A DNA stretch of 32,538 nucleotides. Source: Flavobacteriaceae bacterium (GTDB taxonomy: Bacteria; Bacteroidota; Bacteroidia; Flavobacteriales; Flavobacteriaceae). Shown here one piece after another: positions 1 to 7,083 of this stretch (its first letter is position 1; each line of letters starts with the position of its first letter). The stretch is taken from contig WFXA01000188.1 in assembly GCA_015490835.1 (NCBI GenBank), positions 1-32,538 of the forward strand, read 5' to 3'. The position numbers and the translations under genes were made by a program. The notes beneath the pieces are model-generated. The model saw only the letters and a list, made by a program, of their open reading frames with translations, was not told where the DNA came from and ran no database searches.

Positions 1-1
1 A

Positions 2-136
2 CTTGAAGGTATTAACTCTAAAATTCAACTTGCTAAAACAAGAGCAAGAGGATATAGAAACACAAAGAATTTTATCAATATGATTTACTTCATATGCGGA
101 AAACTTAAATTTGATTACCCACTATATTTGACATAG
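2..136 (+). CDS. ISL3-family transposase, C-terminal end (5' part outside window)
   Basis: An open frame runs from the window edge to a TAG at 134-136 and encodes 44 residues. It contains the stretch QLAKTRARGYRNTKNFINM, which matches the end of DDE_Tnp_ISL3 transposases as I know them (the conserved AKxxARGYRNxxNF segment just after the last catalytic Glu). The catalytic residues lie upstream of the window, so I cannot tell whether the gene is intact. The stop codon lies inside the terminal inverted repeat of the element. The identification rests on motif recognition only. Confidence 0.72.
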   Translation, partial: LEGINSKIQLAKTRARGYRNTKNFINMIYFICGKLKFDYPLYLT

Positions 137-140
137 AGCC
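117..140 (+). repeat. Right terminal inverted repeat of the ISL3-family element
   Basis: Read inward from the right end, the sequence begins GGCTCTATGTCAAATATAG, which resembles the GGCTCT-type ends of ISL3 elements. The transposase stop codon overlaps it. The left repeat and target-site duplication cannot be checked because the left end is outside the window. The outer limit is uncertain by one or two bases because a C/T run follows at 141-150. Confidence 0.55.
123..130 (+). promoter_or_regulatory. Outward -7 box (TATATTTG) inside the ISL3 right end
   Basis: TATATTTG is a perfect match to the Bacteroidota -7 consensus TAnnTTTG and points out of the element toward the aminotransferase. Transcription would start near 137, about 29 nt before the ATG at 166. 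No TTG lies 19 bp upstream, so the -33 element is missing or weak. Confidence 0.4.
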
Positions 141-165
141 CTTTTTTTTTATCTTGCTTAAAAAA

Positions 166-1317
166 ATGACCTTTATATCTAATATATCTAAACTCCCAAA
201 CGTTACTACATCCATTTTTTCCATAATGAGCAAAATGGCAAAAGAACATAATGCAATAAATCTTTCGCAAGGGTTTCCGGATTTTAATAGCGATGAGGTT
301 TTAATAAATCTGGTTTCCGAAGCAATGAAAAACGGATACAATCAGTACGCTCCTATGCAGGGTGATATAGAACTTAGAAACGTTATTGTAACGAAACTAA
401 AATCTCTATATGGAAAAGCGTATTGTCCAAACACAGAAGTAACCGTTACTGCCGGAGCAACACAAGCCATTTTTACAGCTATAGCAACGCTTATAAATAA
501 AGGAGATGAAGTACTAATTTTTACACCGGCTTATGATTGTTATGAACCAACGATTTCACTTTTTGGTGGAAAAACTATTTCGATACAATTGGCGGCACCT
601 AATTTTGCAATAGATTGGGAAGAGGTTAAAAATAAAATTACAACTAAAACCAAATTAATTATTATTAATAGTCCGCATAATCCTTCGGGAAGTGTGATGT
701 TAAAAGAAGATTTGGTAGCGTTACAAGAAATTGTGGAAAAAAATAATTTATTTGTTATTAGCGATGAGGTTTATGAGCATATTATTTTTGATGGAATTAA
801 ACATCAATCGGTTGCGCTGTATGAAGAATTATCGAATCGAAGTTTTATCGTAGCTTCTTTTGGAAAAACATTTCACAATACAGGTTGGAAAGTTGGGTAT
901 TGTGTTGCGCCAAAATATTTAATGAAAGCGTTTCAGAAAATTCATCAATTTAATGTGTTTTCTGTAAATTACCCAGTACAAAAAGCACTATCTACCTATT
1001 TAAAAACGGCTTCTCATTATTTGAAATTACCGGATTTTTATCAAAAGAAAAGAGATTTTTTTATTTCAGAAATGCAAGATTCCGGATTTCAGATAGTTCC
1101 ATCCAGAGGAACCTATTTTCAGTTGTTGGATTTTTCAAAGATTTCTAACAAAAGGGATGTCGATTTTGCTGAAGAACTAACTAAAAAACATGGGATTGCA
1201 ACCATTCCTACTTCGGTTTTTAATAAAGAAGGTATTGATTATAAAGTATTACGGGTTTGTTTTGCTAAAAAAGAAGAAACATTAAGGCGCGCTACTCAAA
1301 TATTAAGAAACCTTTAA
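166..1317 (+). CDS. PLP-dependent aminotransferase, methionine aminotransferase (YbdL/MtnE-like) type
   Basis: This is a fold-type I class I/II aminotransferase of 383 residues from the ATG at 166; a TTG at 154 would add four. Family landmarks are all present: LSQGFPDF near the N terminus, the cofactor-contacting NSPHNPSG, the SDEVYEH segment with the PLP-ring Asp and Tyr, and SFGKTFHNTGWKVGY with the Schiff-base Lys (residue 234 from the ATG). The FGKTFHNTGWKVGY form is typical of YbdL-like enzymes that transaminate methionine and aromatic amino acids to 2-oxo acids, so that is the inferred activity; kynurenine aminotransferase is a close alternative. The ISL3 element ends only about 26 bp upstream, so any native promoter has been displaced. 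The 3' end overlaps the convergent kinase gene by 15 bp. Confidence 0.88.
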   Translation: MTFISNISKLPNVTTSIFSIMSKMAKEHNAINLSQGFPDFNSDEVLINLVSEAMKNGYNQYAPMQGDIELRNVIVTKLKSLYGKAYCPNTEVTVTAGATQAIFTAIATLINKGDEVLIFTPAYDCYEPTISLFGGKTISIQLAAPNFAIDWEEVKNKITTKTKLIIINSPHNPSGSVMLKEDLVALQEIVEKNNLFVISDEVYEHIIFDGIKHQSVALYEELSNRSFIVASFGKTFHNTGWKVGYCVAPKYLMKAFQKIHQFNVFSVNYPVQKALSTYLKTASHYLKLPDFYQKKRDFFISEMQDSGFQIVPSRGTYFQLLDFSKISNKRDVDFAEELTKKHGIATIPTSVFNKEGIDYKVLRVCFAKKEETLRRATQILRNL

Positions 1318-3507
1318 ATTGTTTATTAAATTTTTAATTATGGTTTGTATAAATAATTTCATATCGTAAGGTTTTACAATTATATCATTCATTCCCGAAT
1401 CAAAAATTTTATGTCGTAATTCGTCAATTTCAACAGCGGTTAAAGCAATAATAGGAATATTTTTATTAAATGTTCTTATTTCTTTTGTGGCTTCCATACC
1501 ATTTTTAATTGGCATATTGATATCCATAAGTACAAGATCGTAGTGATTGTTTTTAACTTTATCAACAGCTTGTTGTCCGTTTTCTGCCAGATCACAAATC
1601 ACATGATTTTTTTCTAATATTTTTTTAGTAACCATTTGGTTAATCTTATTATCTTCTACAATTAGAATTTGTTTATTTTCTAAAACGGTTACATCTAATA
1701 TACCTGCAGAAACCTCTTCTTTGATATCTTTAATAATTTCAAAAGAAAGTGTAAACCAAAAAGAGGATCCTTTTCCGAGCTCACTTTCTAAATATATTTT
1801 TGAGTTTGAAAGCTCTAATAATCTTTTTACAATAGGTAATCCTAAGCCTGTGCCTTGATAATTATAGTTTAAAGAACTACCTTGCGAGAACTCTTCAAAA
1901 ATAGTTTCTTGTTTATCTAAAGAAATTCCTATTCCGGTATCGGCAATAATAAATTTAATGGAGGCATTATTTCCTTTTATTCCCTCTTTAATTACCGTAA
2001 TTGTAATTTTTCCGTCTTCAGTAAATTTACAGGCATTACCTATTAAATTCATTAAAATTTGTGATAATCTTACAGAATTCCCTCTTATTAGCGGAGGAAT
2101 GTTTTTATCTACATTTACGGTAACAACGTTGTTGTTTTGCTTACAGATATATTCAAAAGAGGAAATAATGGTATGTATGAGCTCTTTTAAGTTAAATGAG
2201 GTAAATTCTGACTCTAGATTATCAGACTCTAATTTATTTATTTGAAGCACGTCATTAATTAAGGCTAAAAGGTAATCTGCAGAAAATTTTAATGCTTTTA
2301 AATCTTTTTCATGAGATTTTAAAGACTTGTCTTCCATCAAAATAGAGGTTAATCCTATTACACCATAAAGAGGTGTGCGTAGTTCATGGCTTACTGTTGA
2401 AAAGAATTTTATTTTTGTTTTAGATAATCTTTCAGACTCTTGTTTTGCTACAAGGTACTCTTTGTTTTTCTTTTGCAATAATTCAATTAATTTTCTTCTT
2501 TTATTATACGCTAAGTACAAGGCAATAAATAACAGCAACCCGACAAAAGAAAAAAGGGCTAATACTTTATTTAAAGTTTCTTTGCTACTTAAGCGTTCGG
2601 CTTGAAGCTGATTTTGGAGTTTTACGGCTTTAATGCTTTCGCGGTACTTTGCAAGTTCGTATTTTTCAATAATATCTTCATCGGAAGTGTTATCTAGTGA
2701 TTCAATATATTTTCTTTGCTCATCATATTTTTCATAAGCTTCAAATGCTTTTTTATACTTATTTTGTTGGTACAAACAGTTTGCATATAAATAATAAGCA
2801 TTTTGAAGCTCTAAGGGGAGTTCTTCTTTTTTTGTATTATTTATAATTTTTAGCAGGTGTTCTTCAGCTTTCTTATAATTTTTAATACCGAAATAATACT
2901 CTGCATAAAAATTGTCTATACTTATAGCATAAGATGGATGGGCGAAAAATTTTTTTAACTTCAGAGTTTCTTGAATTTGTTGATAAGCCAGTGGATAGTT
3001 TTTTGCTTCAAGTGCAGAAATAATTGTATTGTAATGTGCTTTTGCCATCCCTACCGAATCTTTCATTTTGGTAAAGAGATTAATAGATCTGTTATGGTAA
3101 ATAAGCGCTTTTTTAAAATCTTTTTTTGAAGAATAGATATTTGCCAAGTCCATGTATGTAACGGCAGTAGCTGTATCATTTTTGCATTGCTTTGCATAGC
3201 CTTCAGATTTTTTAAAATGTTCTAAAGAAAGTATGGTGTCCTTTAAAGCCCATAAATCGTAGCCTAAATATCGATAAGCTTGATGCAATCGGTAGGGATC
3301 ATCCAATTTAAATGCTATATCAAGTGCTTTTTGATTTAATGAAAAAGATTTTTTAAATTTTCCTTTACCATAAAAAAAGTTTGACGAATCTAAAAGCTTG
3401 TCGAAATAACTGTTTTTTAAATCATTTGTAGAATCTTGAGAGAAACAAGTAATCGATAAACTCAAAATAAACACAAAAAAAATTATGTTTGATAAACGAA
3501 ACTTCAC
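1303..3507 (-). CDS. TPR-containing hybrid sensor histidine kinase/response regulator
   Basis: This 734-residue protein has a signal peptide (about 1-23, ending CFSQ), a helical TPR-like region (about 35-300, with recurring Ala/Tyr/Leu helix-turn-helix units) and one membrane helix (about 314-334). A HisKA domain follows with phospho-His374 in SHELRTPLYGVIGL. The ATPase domain has the N box NLIGNACKF (Asn491), G1 box DTGIGI and G2 box GTGLGLPIV. The C-terminal receiver domain (about 612-725) has acidic pair Glu618/Asp619, phospho-acceptor Asp662 in LVLMDINMP, Thr690 and Lys712. The TPR part would be periplasmic and presumably senses a protein or peptide; the ligand is unknown. There is no DNA-binding output domain and no adjacent regulator, so the output is unclear. 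I saw no TAnnTTTG box upstream; an IS256 remnant begins within about 60 bp of the start. Confidence 0.9.
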   Translation of the reverse strand: MKFRLSNIIFFVFILSLSITCFSQDSTNDLKNSYFDKLLDSSNFFYGKGKFKKSFSLNQKALDIAFKLDDPYRLHQAYRYLGYDLWALKDTILSLEHFKKSEGYAKQCKNDTATAVTYMDLANIYSSKKDFKKALIYHNRSINLFTKMKDSVGMAKAHYNTIISALEAKNYPLAYQQIQETLKLKKFFAHPSYAISIDNFYAEYYFGIKNYKKAEEHLLKIINNTKKEELPLELQNAYYLYANCLYQQNKYKKAFEAYEKYDEQRKYIESLDNTSDEDIIEKYELAKYRESIKAVKLQNQLQAERLSSKETLNKVLALFSFVGLLLFIALYLAYNKRRKLIELLQKKNKEYLVAKQESERLSKTKIKFFSTVSHELRTPLYGVIGLTSILMEDKSLKSHEKDLKALKFSADYLLALINDVLQINKLESDNLESEFTSFNLKELIHTIISSFEYICKQNNNVVTVNVDKNIPPLIRGNSVRLSQILMNLIGNACKFTEDGKITITVIKEGIKGNNASIKFIIADTGIGISLDKQETIFEEFSQGSSLNYNYQGTGLGLPIVKRLLELSNSKIYLESELGKGSSFWFTLSFEIIKDIKEEVSAGILDVTVLENKQILIVEDNKINQMVTKKILEKNHVICDLAENGQQAVDKVKNNHYDLVLMDINMPIKNGMEATKEIRTFNKNIPIIALTAVEIDELRHKIFDSGMNDIIVKPYDMKLFIQTIIKNLINNLKVS

Positions 3508-3564
3508 GAAAGTTTTTTATTTTATTTTCTAAAAATACAAATTTTCTTTTTAACACACCATTTA

Positions 3565-3738
3565 AAAATTAGAAAATACACTAAAAACAAATTATCGTTC
3601 CCAACAGATCAAGCTGTAATGAAATCCGTATATTTGGCTGTAAGAGAAGCAACCAAAAAATGGTCAATGCCTATTAGAAATTGGGGAATTATCCTCAACC
3701 AGTTCTTGACTATATATGAAAAAAGGGTCAGACTTTAA
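3565..3738 (+). pseudogene. IS256-family (Mutator-type) transposase, C-terminal remnant
   Basis: A plus-strand frame ending in TAA at 3736-3738 encodes KLSFPTDQAVMKSVYLA and, further on, WSMPIRNWGIILNQF. Both are the conserved end of IS256-family transposases (FPTDxAxxKxxYLA...KKWxMPIRNW...LNQF). Only about 58 residues of a protein normally near 400 residues remain, and the DDE catalytic residues are absent. The frame fades into non-matching sequence upstream, close to the kinase start, so the 5' boundary is approximate. The product is non-functional. Confidence 0.75.
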
Positions 3739-3767
3739 TTAAAAAATCTAACCTGAGTTATTCTTAA

Positions 3768-3790
3768 CTTACACACTTTATAGGATAGTG
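3768..3790 (+). repeat. Right terminal inverted repeat of the IS256-family remnant
   Basis: Read inward, the end is CACTATCCTATAAAGTGTG, located 30-50 bp after the transposase stop where the right repeat of an IS256 element should lie. The partner repeat is missing with the rest of the element. It ends about 8 bp from the stop codon of the FG-GAP gene. Confidence 0.45.
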
Positions 3791-3797
3791 TTGCTTA

Positions 3798-5162
3798 TCA
3801 CTCCTTCACCACCTTAAAACTCCTAACGCCCTCTTGTGTAATTAGTTTTACCAAGTAAACACTGGGGTGTAAGTTGGACACATTTATGGTTTCATTATTA
3901 CCCTGCACTTGCAAAACTTCTTCGCCCAATACGTTATACACTTTTACCTGTTTTATTACCACATTATTAGGGTTGTTTATTTGTAAAACGTTGGTTGCCG
4001 GGTTTGGGTAAATACTTAGTGCTTGTAAGAGTTGGTCTTCAATACCGAGATAAGTAAGGTTTTTGTACCAGACTAAATCATACAGACCATTGTTGGCAGT
4101 TACAACATCTTTATACCCGTCGCCGTCTATATCTGCTCCTACAATAGATGACGACGCATAATCATCTATAATTATACGGTTACTAAAAGTGCCTGCCCCG
4201 TCTAAATTTTTAAACCACGCTATTTTACCATCGCCAACAAAGGTAGTTAAGATATCTAAATCACCGTCATTGTCGATATCTGAAACAAATATATCGCTTG
4301 GTCTGTATATATTTGCAATAACTTTTTTTATACTAAACGATCCTAATCCATCTAAATTTTCAAACCAAGAAATCTTATCTCCTCCCGCTTCAAAAATTAC
4401 CAAATCATTATCACCGTCTCCATCAATATCTTTTCCAGTTACAAGAGAAGCTCCAAAAGTATCATTTGTTATAAAATGAGTCTCAAAAATACCCAATCCA
4501 TTATTTTTATACCAATATAAACTATAATTATTAGGTGAATTACTTATAATATCATTATCACCATCTCCATCTATATCTATAGCGTCTATGGTGAAAACGC
4601 CTGTTGGTTCTACTGAAACATTTTGTTGATTTATAAACGACCCCATTCCGTTTAAGTTTCTATACCAGATTATACGATTCTCATCTCTCAAGGCTATAAT
4701 TACATCTTTCCCTATTAGCCCATCTATATCTGATGCTATCGCCTGCTTTGGATTTAAAACACCTGTAGCAATGATTATTTCCGAGCTAAACGCACCTTCT
4801 CCATCAAGGTTTTTGTACCATACCACTTTATTGTCGCTTGATGAAGTAGCCAAAACATCTAAATCACCATCCCCATCTAAATCTGCGATGCTTAGAGATT
4901 GTGTAAAAGTTAATGCTTGGGTTATATATTGTACACTACCAAATGTACCCTCTCCGTCTAAATTTTTATACCAAGCAATACTGTTAGCATTTTGTCCGGA
5001 GATTACCACGTCATTATCCCCATCATTATCTATATCTGCTGTAATTACTTTTGTTATTTGAAAAGGAAGTGCGCTAATAAGTACAGAATCTCCAAAACCG
5101 GATTGCGCTATGGTAATAAAAGGTAAAAAACAACTTATGCAACTTAGAAATAAACGTTTCAT
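3798..5162 (-). CDS. Secreted FG-GAP/VCBS seven-repeat protein with T9SS sorting domain
   Basis: This 454-residue protein has a signal peptide (about 1-19, ITIA|Q). Seven repeats of roughly 48 residues follow (about 35-375), each with a DxDxDGDxD calcium-type loop and then WYKNLDGxGxF. Seven such units predict a seven-bladed beta-propeller. The C terminus (about 385-454) is a type-A T9SS sorting domain: LSIYPNPATNVLQI, VYNVLGEEV, SVYLVKLITQEG. The protein should therefore be exported through Sec and then T9SS to the cell surface or medium. Its ligand or role is unknown; such propellers serve in adhesion and carbohydrate binding. The third repeat has lost its calcium loop (DIDGLIGKD). The gene begins 18 nt after the terminator hairpin of the upstream protease gene, and no promoter box was found. 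Confidence 0.87.
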   Translation of the reverse strand: MKRLFLSCISCFLPFITIAQSGFGDSVLISALPFQITKVITADIDNDGDNDVVISGQNANSIAWYKNLDGEGTFGSVQYITQALTFTQSLSIADLDGDGDLDVLATSSSDNKVVWYKNLDGEGAFSSEIIIATGVLNPKQAIASDIDGLIGKDVIIALRDENRIIWYRNLNGMGSFINQQNVSVEPTGVFTIDAIDIDGDGDNDIISNSPNNYSLYWYKNNGLGIFETHFITNDTFGASLVTGKDIDGDGDNDLVIFEAGGDKISWFENLDGLGSFSIKKVIANIYRPSDIFVSDIDNDGDLDILTTFVGDGKIAWFKNLDGAGTFSNRIIIDDYASSSIVGADIDGDGYKDVVTANNGLYDLVWYKNLTYLGIEDQLLQALSIYPNPATNVLQINNPNNVVIKQVKVYNVLGEEVLQVQGNNETINVSNLHPSVYLVKLITQEGVRSFKVVKE

Positions 5163-5180
5163 AATGCTTAAAATTAAAAA

Positions 5181-5210
5181 CTTCTCCCGTTTCTAAAGTA
5201 CCGGGAGAAG
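5181..5210 (-). terminator. Intrinsic terminator after the M43 protease gene
   Basis: CTTCTCCCG (5181-5189) pairs perfectly with CGGGAGAAG (5202-5210) across a 12-nt loop. On the minus strand the hairpin is followed by TTTTTAATTTT. It lies 15 bp after the protease stop codon and just upstream of the FG-GAP start. Confidence 0.75.
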
Positions 5211-5225
5211 TAAAGTTACAAAAAA

Positions 5226-6755
5226 TTAATTGTTTTGTTTTATAATAACGGTTTGCTCTGTAGCTCCGTTGTTATATACCTTATCTATTTTATACAAACC
5301 GGGTTGTAGGTTTTGTATTAACTGCGGGTTGTTAATGGCGGTAGAGTCTTGGGGCATAACCGTTACGTTGGTATTTAACACTCCGTCGTTAAACTTAGTA
5401 ACTATACCACTGCCCGGTTTTTTATTATAGTTGTCGTAACACTTACGGGGTTGCGGGAATACTTGACTGCCGTTAAGCTCGTGTTTAATCCAAATAGCAC
5501 TATGATTGGGGTGGGTGATACTACCGTAGTTGGTTTCGGTTTTAGCCACATTTAGTAAAATGGTGTTTAGATTATAGGAGAATGATACATCGTAATAATC
5601 TGCCGGTTGCGGGTAATTGCCGCTACACTCTACAAAACGATATTCAAAACCGGGTTGAAACAAAGGCGTATATTGGTGTAGGTCGTACGGTCCGGCAAGA
5701 TAATATTCGCCGGCATAAGGTTCGTATAAAGAAGGAACATCGGTTAAGGTATTTATAAGCACCGGTGCCGATTGTATTTTTTCTCGCATACGTATGCCTT
5801 GTCCGGGAGACACATACGTGGTTTGACATAGATACGCATTACCCATAACGTTTATGACGTCTTCATAATCTATTTCAAGTTTATATAATACACCGACATT
5901 ATCCATCTCCGGACTACTTTGATCATACGTACAATCGGGTAATATATACGGATAACAAGCGGGGTCTGTACCTGAGCACGAATTTAATTTAAAACCAGGG
6001 TTAGCTGCCGTATCTACTACGCGATCGCCGGCAGTTGTGGCATTAAAATTGGGGTCGTTGGGGTCTCGGGTAACATGTTCGTTTGAAGAACGTGTGTGCG
6101 ACAAACCTAAGGCATGTCCCATTTCATGCACCAACCCTTTACCTTCTGTTGCTCCTACCTGTACTGATTTAATAACTAATTTATTAGCTCCAATACTTTG
6201 AGCGACACCTCCAAAAGATTCATTCCATGAAGTAATATAAATATTTATCGCATTTGGATCGTTGTAGTTGCTATTGCTACTTACATAATTAAAAAAAGGA
6301 CCTATCTGACAACGATTTAGTTTAGAATATCCGTCCGGGTCAGATCCCGGATAGGTTACACAGCCATACTGTATACAATTCCCGTTTGCATCCCAATTTA
6401 TGCATTCATATCTACTATCTATTACGTCCGGTGGACTATCTATTTCTTGCCATCCTCGATATTTAAAGAATATATTAAACTGGTTAAACTCAATATTCAG
6501 CCGTGCAATATGTTCTAATGTTTGGTTAGGGTCAAAATCTGTATAAAACTCTCCATTGGGTCCGTTTACTTTCCAAAATTTTACATTAAGCACTAATGGG
6601 TCTGCACTAGTATAAAGACTTGGGTTTACCGAATAACTAAAAATACCTTGTGGATCTGGTGCTGTGTTTTCTTCCGTTGCACACTCTACATATTCTTGCG
6701 AAAATGTGAACCAAGATATGCTTACAAATAATAAAGTAATAATTTTTGTTTTCAT
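5226..6755 (-). CDS. Secreted M43-type (pappalysin-like) zinc metalloprotease
   Basis: This 509-residue protein has a signal peptide (about 1-19, FTFS|Q). The zinc site is HEMGHALGLSHT (His210, Glu211, His214, His220), followed by the Met-turn INVMGNAY (Met304). This is the metzincin arrangement of family M43, represented by pappalysin, ulilysin and flavobacterial homologues. Many Cys residues between 118 and 275 suggest disulphides in an exported enzyme. Substrates are presumably proteins outside the cell. The last 35 residues (LQPGLYKIDKVYNNG, then TVIIKQ) resemble only the final strands of a T9SS sorting domain; the usual YPNP start is missing. No standard -7 box was found upstream, but a 24-bp palindrome lies 41 bp before the start. 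Confidence 0.85.
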   Translation of the reverse strand: MKTKIITLLFVSISWFTFSQEYVECATEENTAPDPQGIFSYSVNPSLYTSADPLVLNVKFWKVNGPNGEFYTDFDPNQTLEHIARLNIEFNQFNIFFKYRGWQEIDSPPDVIDSRYECINWDANGNCIQYGCVTYPGSDPDGYSKLNRCQIGPFFNYVSSNSNYNDPNAINIYITSWNESFGGVAQSIGANKLVIKSVQVGATEGKGLVHEMGHALGLSHTRSSNEHVTRDPNDPNFNATTAGDRVVDTAANPGFKLNSCSGTDPACYPYILPDCTYDQSSPEMDNVGVLYKLEIDYEDVINVMGNAYLCQTTYVSPGQGIRMREKIQSAPVLINTLTDVPSLYEPYAGEYYLAGPYDLHQYTPLFQPGFEYRFVECSGNYPQPADYYDVSFSYNLNTILLNVAKTETNYGSITHPNHSAIWIKHELNGSQVFPQPRKCYDNYNKKPGSGIVTKFNDGVLNTNVTVMPQDSTAINNPQLIQNLQPGLYKIDKVYNNGATEQTVIIKQNN

Positions 6756-6795
6756 AAATTCTAATTTTTAAAATTAAACAATACAACTCTTGTCA

Positions 6796-6819
6796 CAGTA
6801 CCGGTTGCAACCGGTACTG
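6796..6819. repeat. Perfect 24-bp palindrome
   Basis: CAGTACCGGTTG is followed directly by its exact reverse complement CAACCGGTACTG. It is GC-rich for this genome and has no loop, which fits a dimeric regulator site better than a terminator. It lies 41 bp upstream of the protease start codon. Confidence 0.6.
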
Positions 6820-6942
6820 CAAAATGGCTTGCAAGCATTTTTACTTTTTCGGGGAATTGTGGGCTAAGCTATAAAAAAAAAAATGAGACTCTACAAATTT
6901 TTTGTGTTAAAATTTTGATTTACAGCCGATTGTATGGTTTTT

Positions 6943-6966
6943 CCTTACTTTTAGTAAGGTTTTTTT
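6943..6966 (+). terminator. Orphan plus-strand terminator-like hairpin
   Basis: CCTTACT (6943-6949) and AGTAAGG (6953-6959) form a 7-bp stem with a TTT loop, followed at once by seven or more T residues. The shape is that of a plus-strand intrinsic terminator, but no plus-strand gene lies upstream of it; the neighbouring protease gene is divergent. Confidence 0.5.
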
Positions 6967-7058
6967 ATAGAGTAGCTGTGATATTTTTTCATTACTAAAT
7001 ATAACCCCAAACTTATAAGGTCTAAAAAAAGAATAACACAAATACCGTGTTTTTTAGT

Positions 7059-7066
7059 TACTTTTG
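7059..7066 (+). promoter_or_regulatory. metG promoter, -7 box TACTTTTG
   Basis: It matches TAnnTTTG exactly, 17 nt before the metG ATG at 7084, giving a leader of roughly 10 nt. No TTG is present 19 bp upstream. Confidence 0.5.
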
Positions 7067-7083
7067 CTTTTTTAAACCACAAC

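Larger units (their letters stand above)
6756..7083. other. 328-bp divergent intergenic region
   Basis: This region separates the divergent protease and metG genes. It holds a perfect 24-bp palindrome (6796-6819), a second short palindrome GCTTGCAAGC (6827-6836), a plus-strand terminator-like hairpin (6943-6966) and the metG -7 box (7059-7066). I found no convincing ORF, riboswitch or tRNA in it. Confidence 0.6.

Noticed and set aside
1-3790. Composite transposon carrying the aminotransferase and kinase
   Set aside because: The two flanking ends belong to different families (ISL3 and IS256) and both read as right ends on the plus strand, so they cannot act together as one unit.
4189-5061. 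Plus-strand ORFs of 96 residues opposite the FG-GAP gene, rich in Pro and Ser
   Set aside because: They are antisense translations of the repeated Asp-Gly-Asp and Trp-Tyr-Lys codons; the repeat explains the open frames.
6756-7083. Riboswitch or T-box upstream of metG
   Set aside because: The -7 box predicts a leader of about 10 nt, too short for any regulator RNA, and no SAM riboswitch or T-box core was seen.
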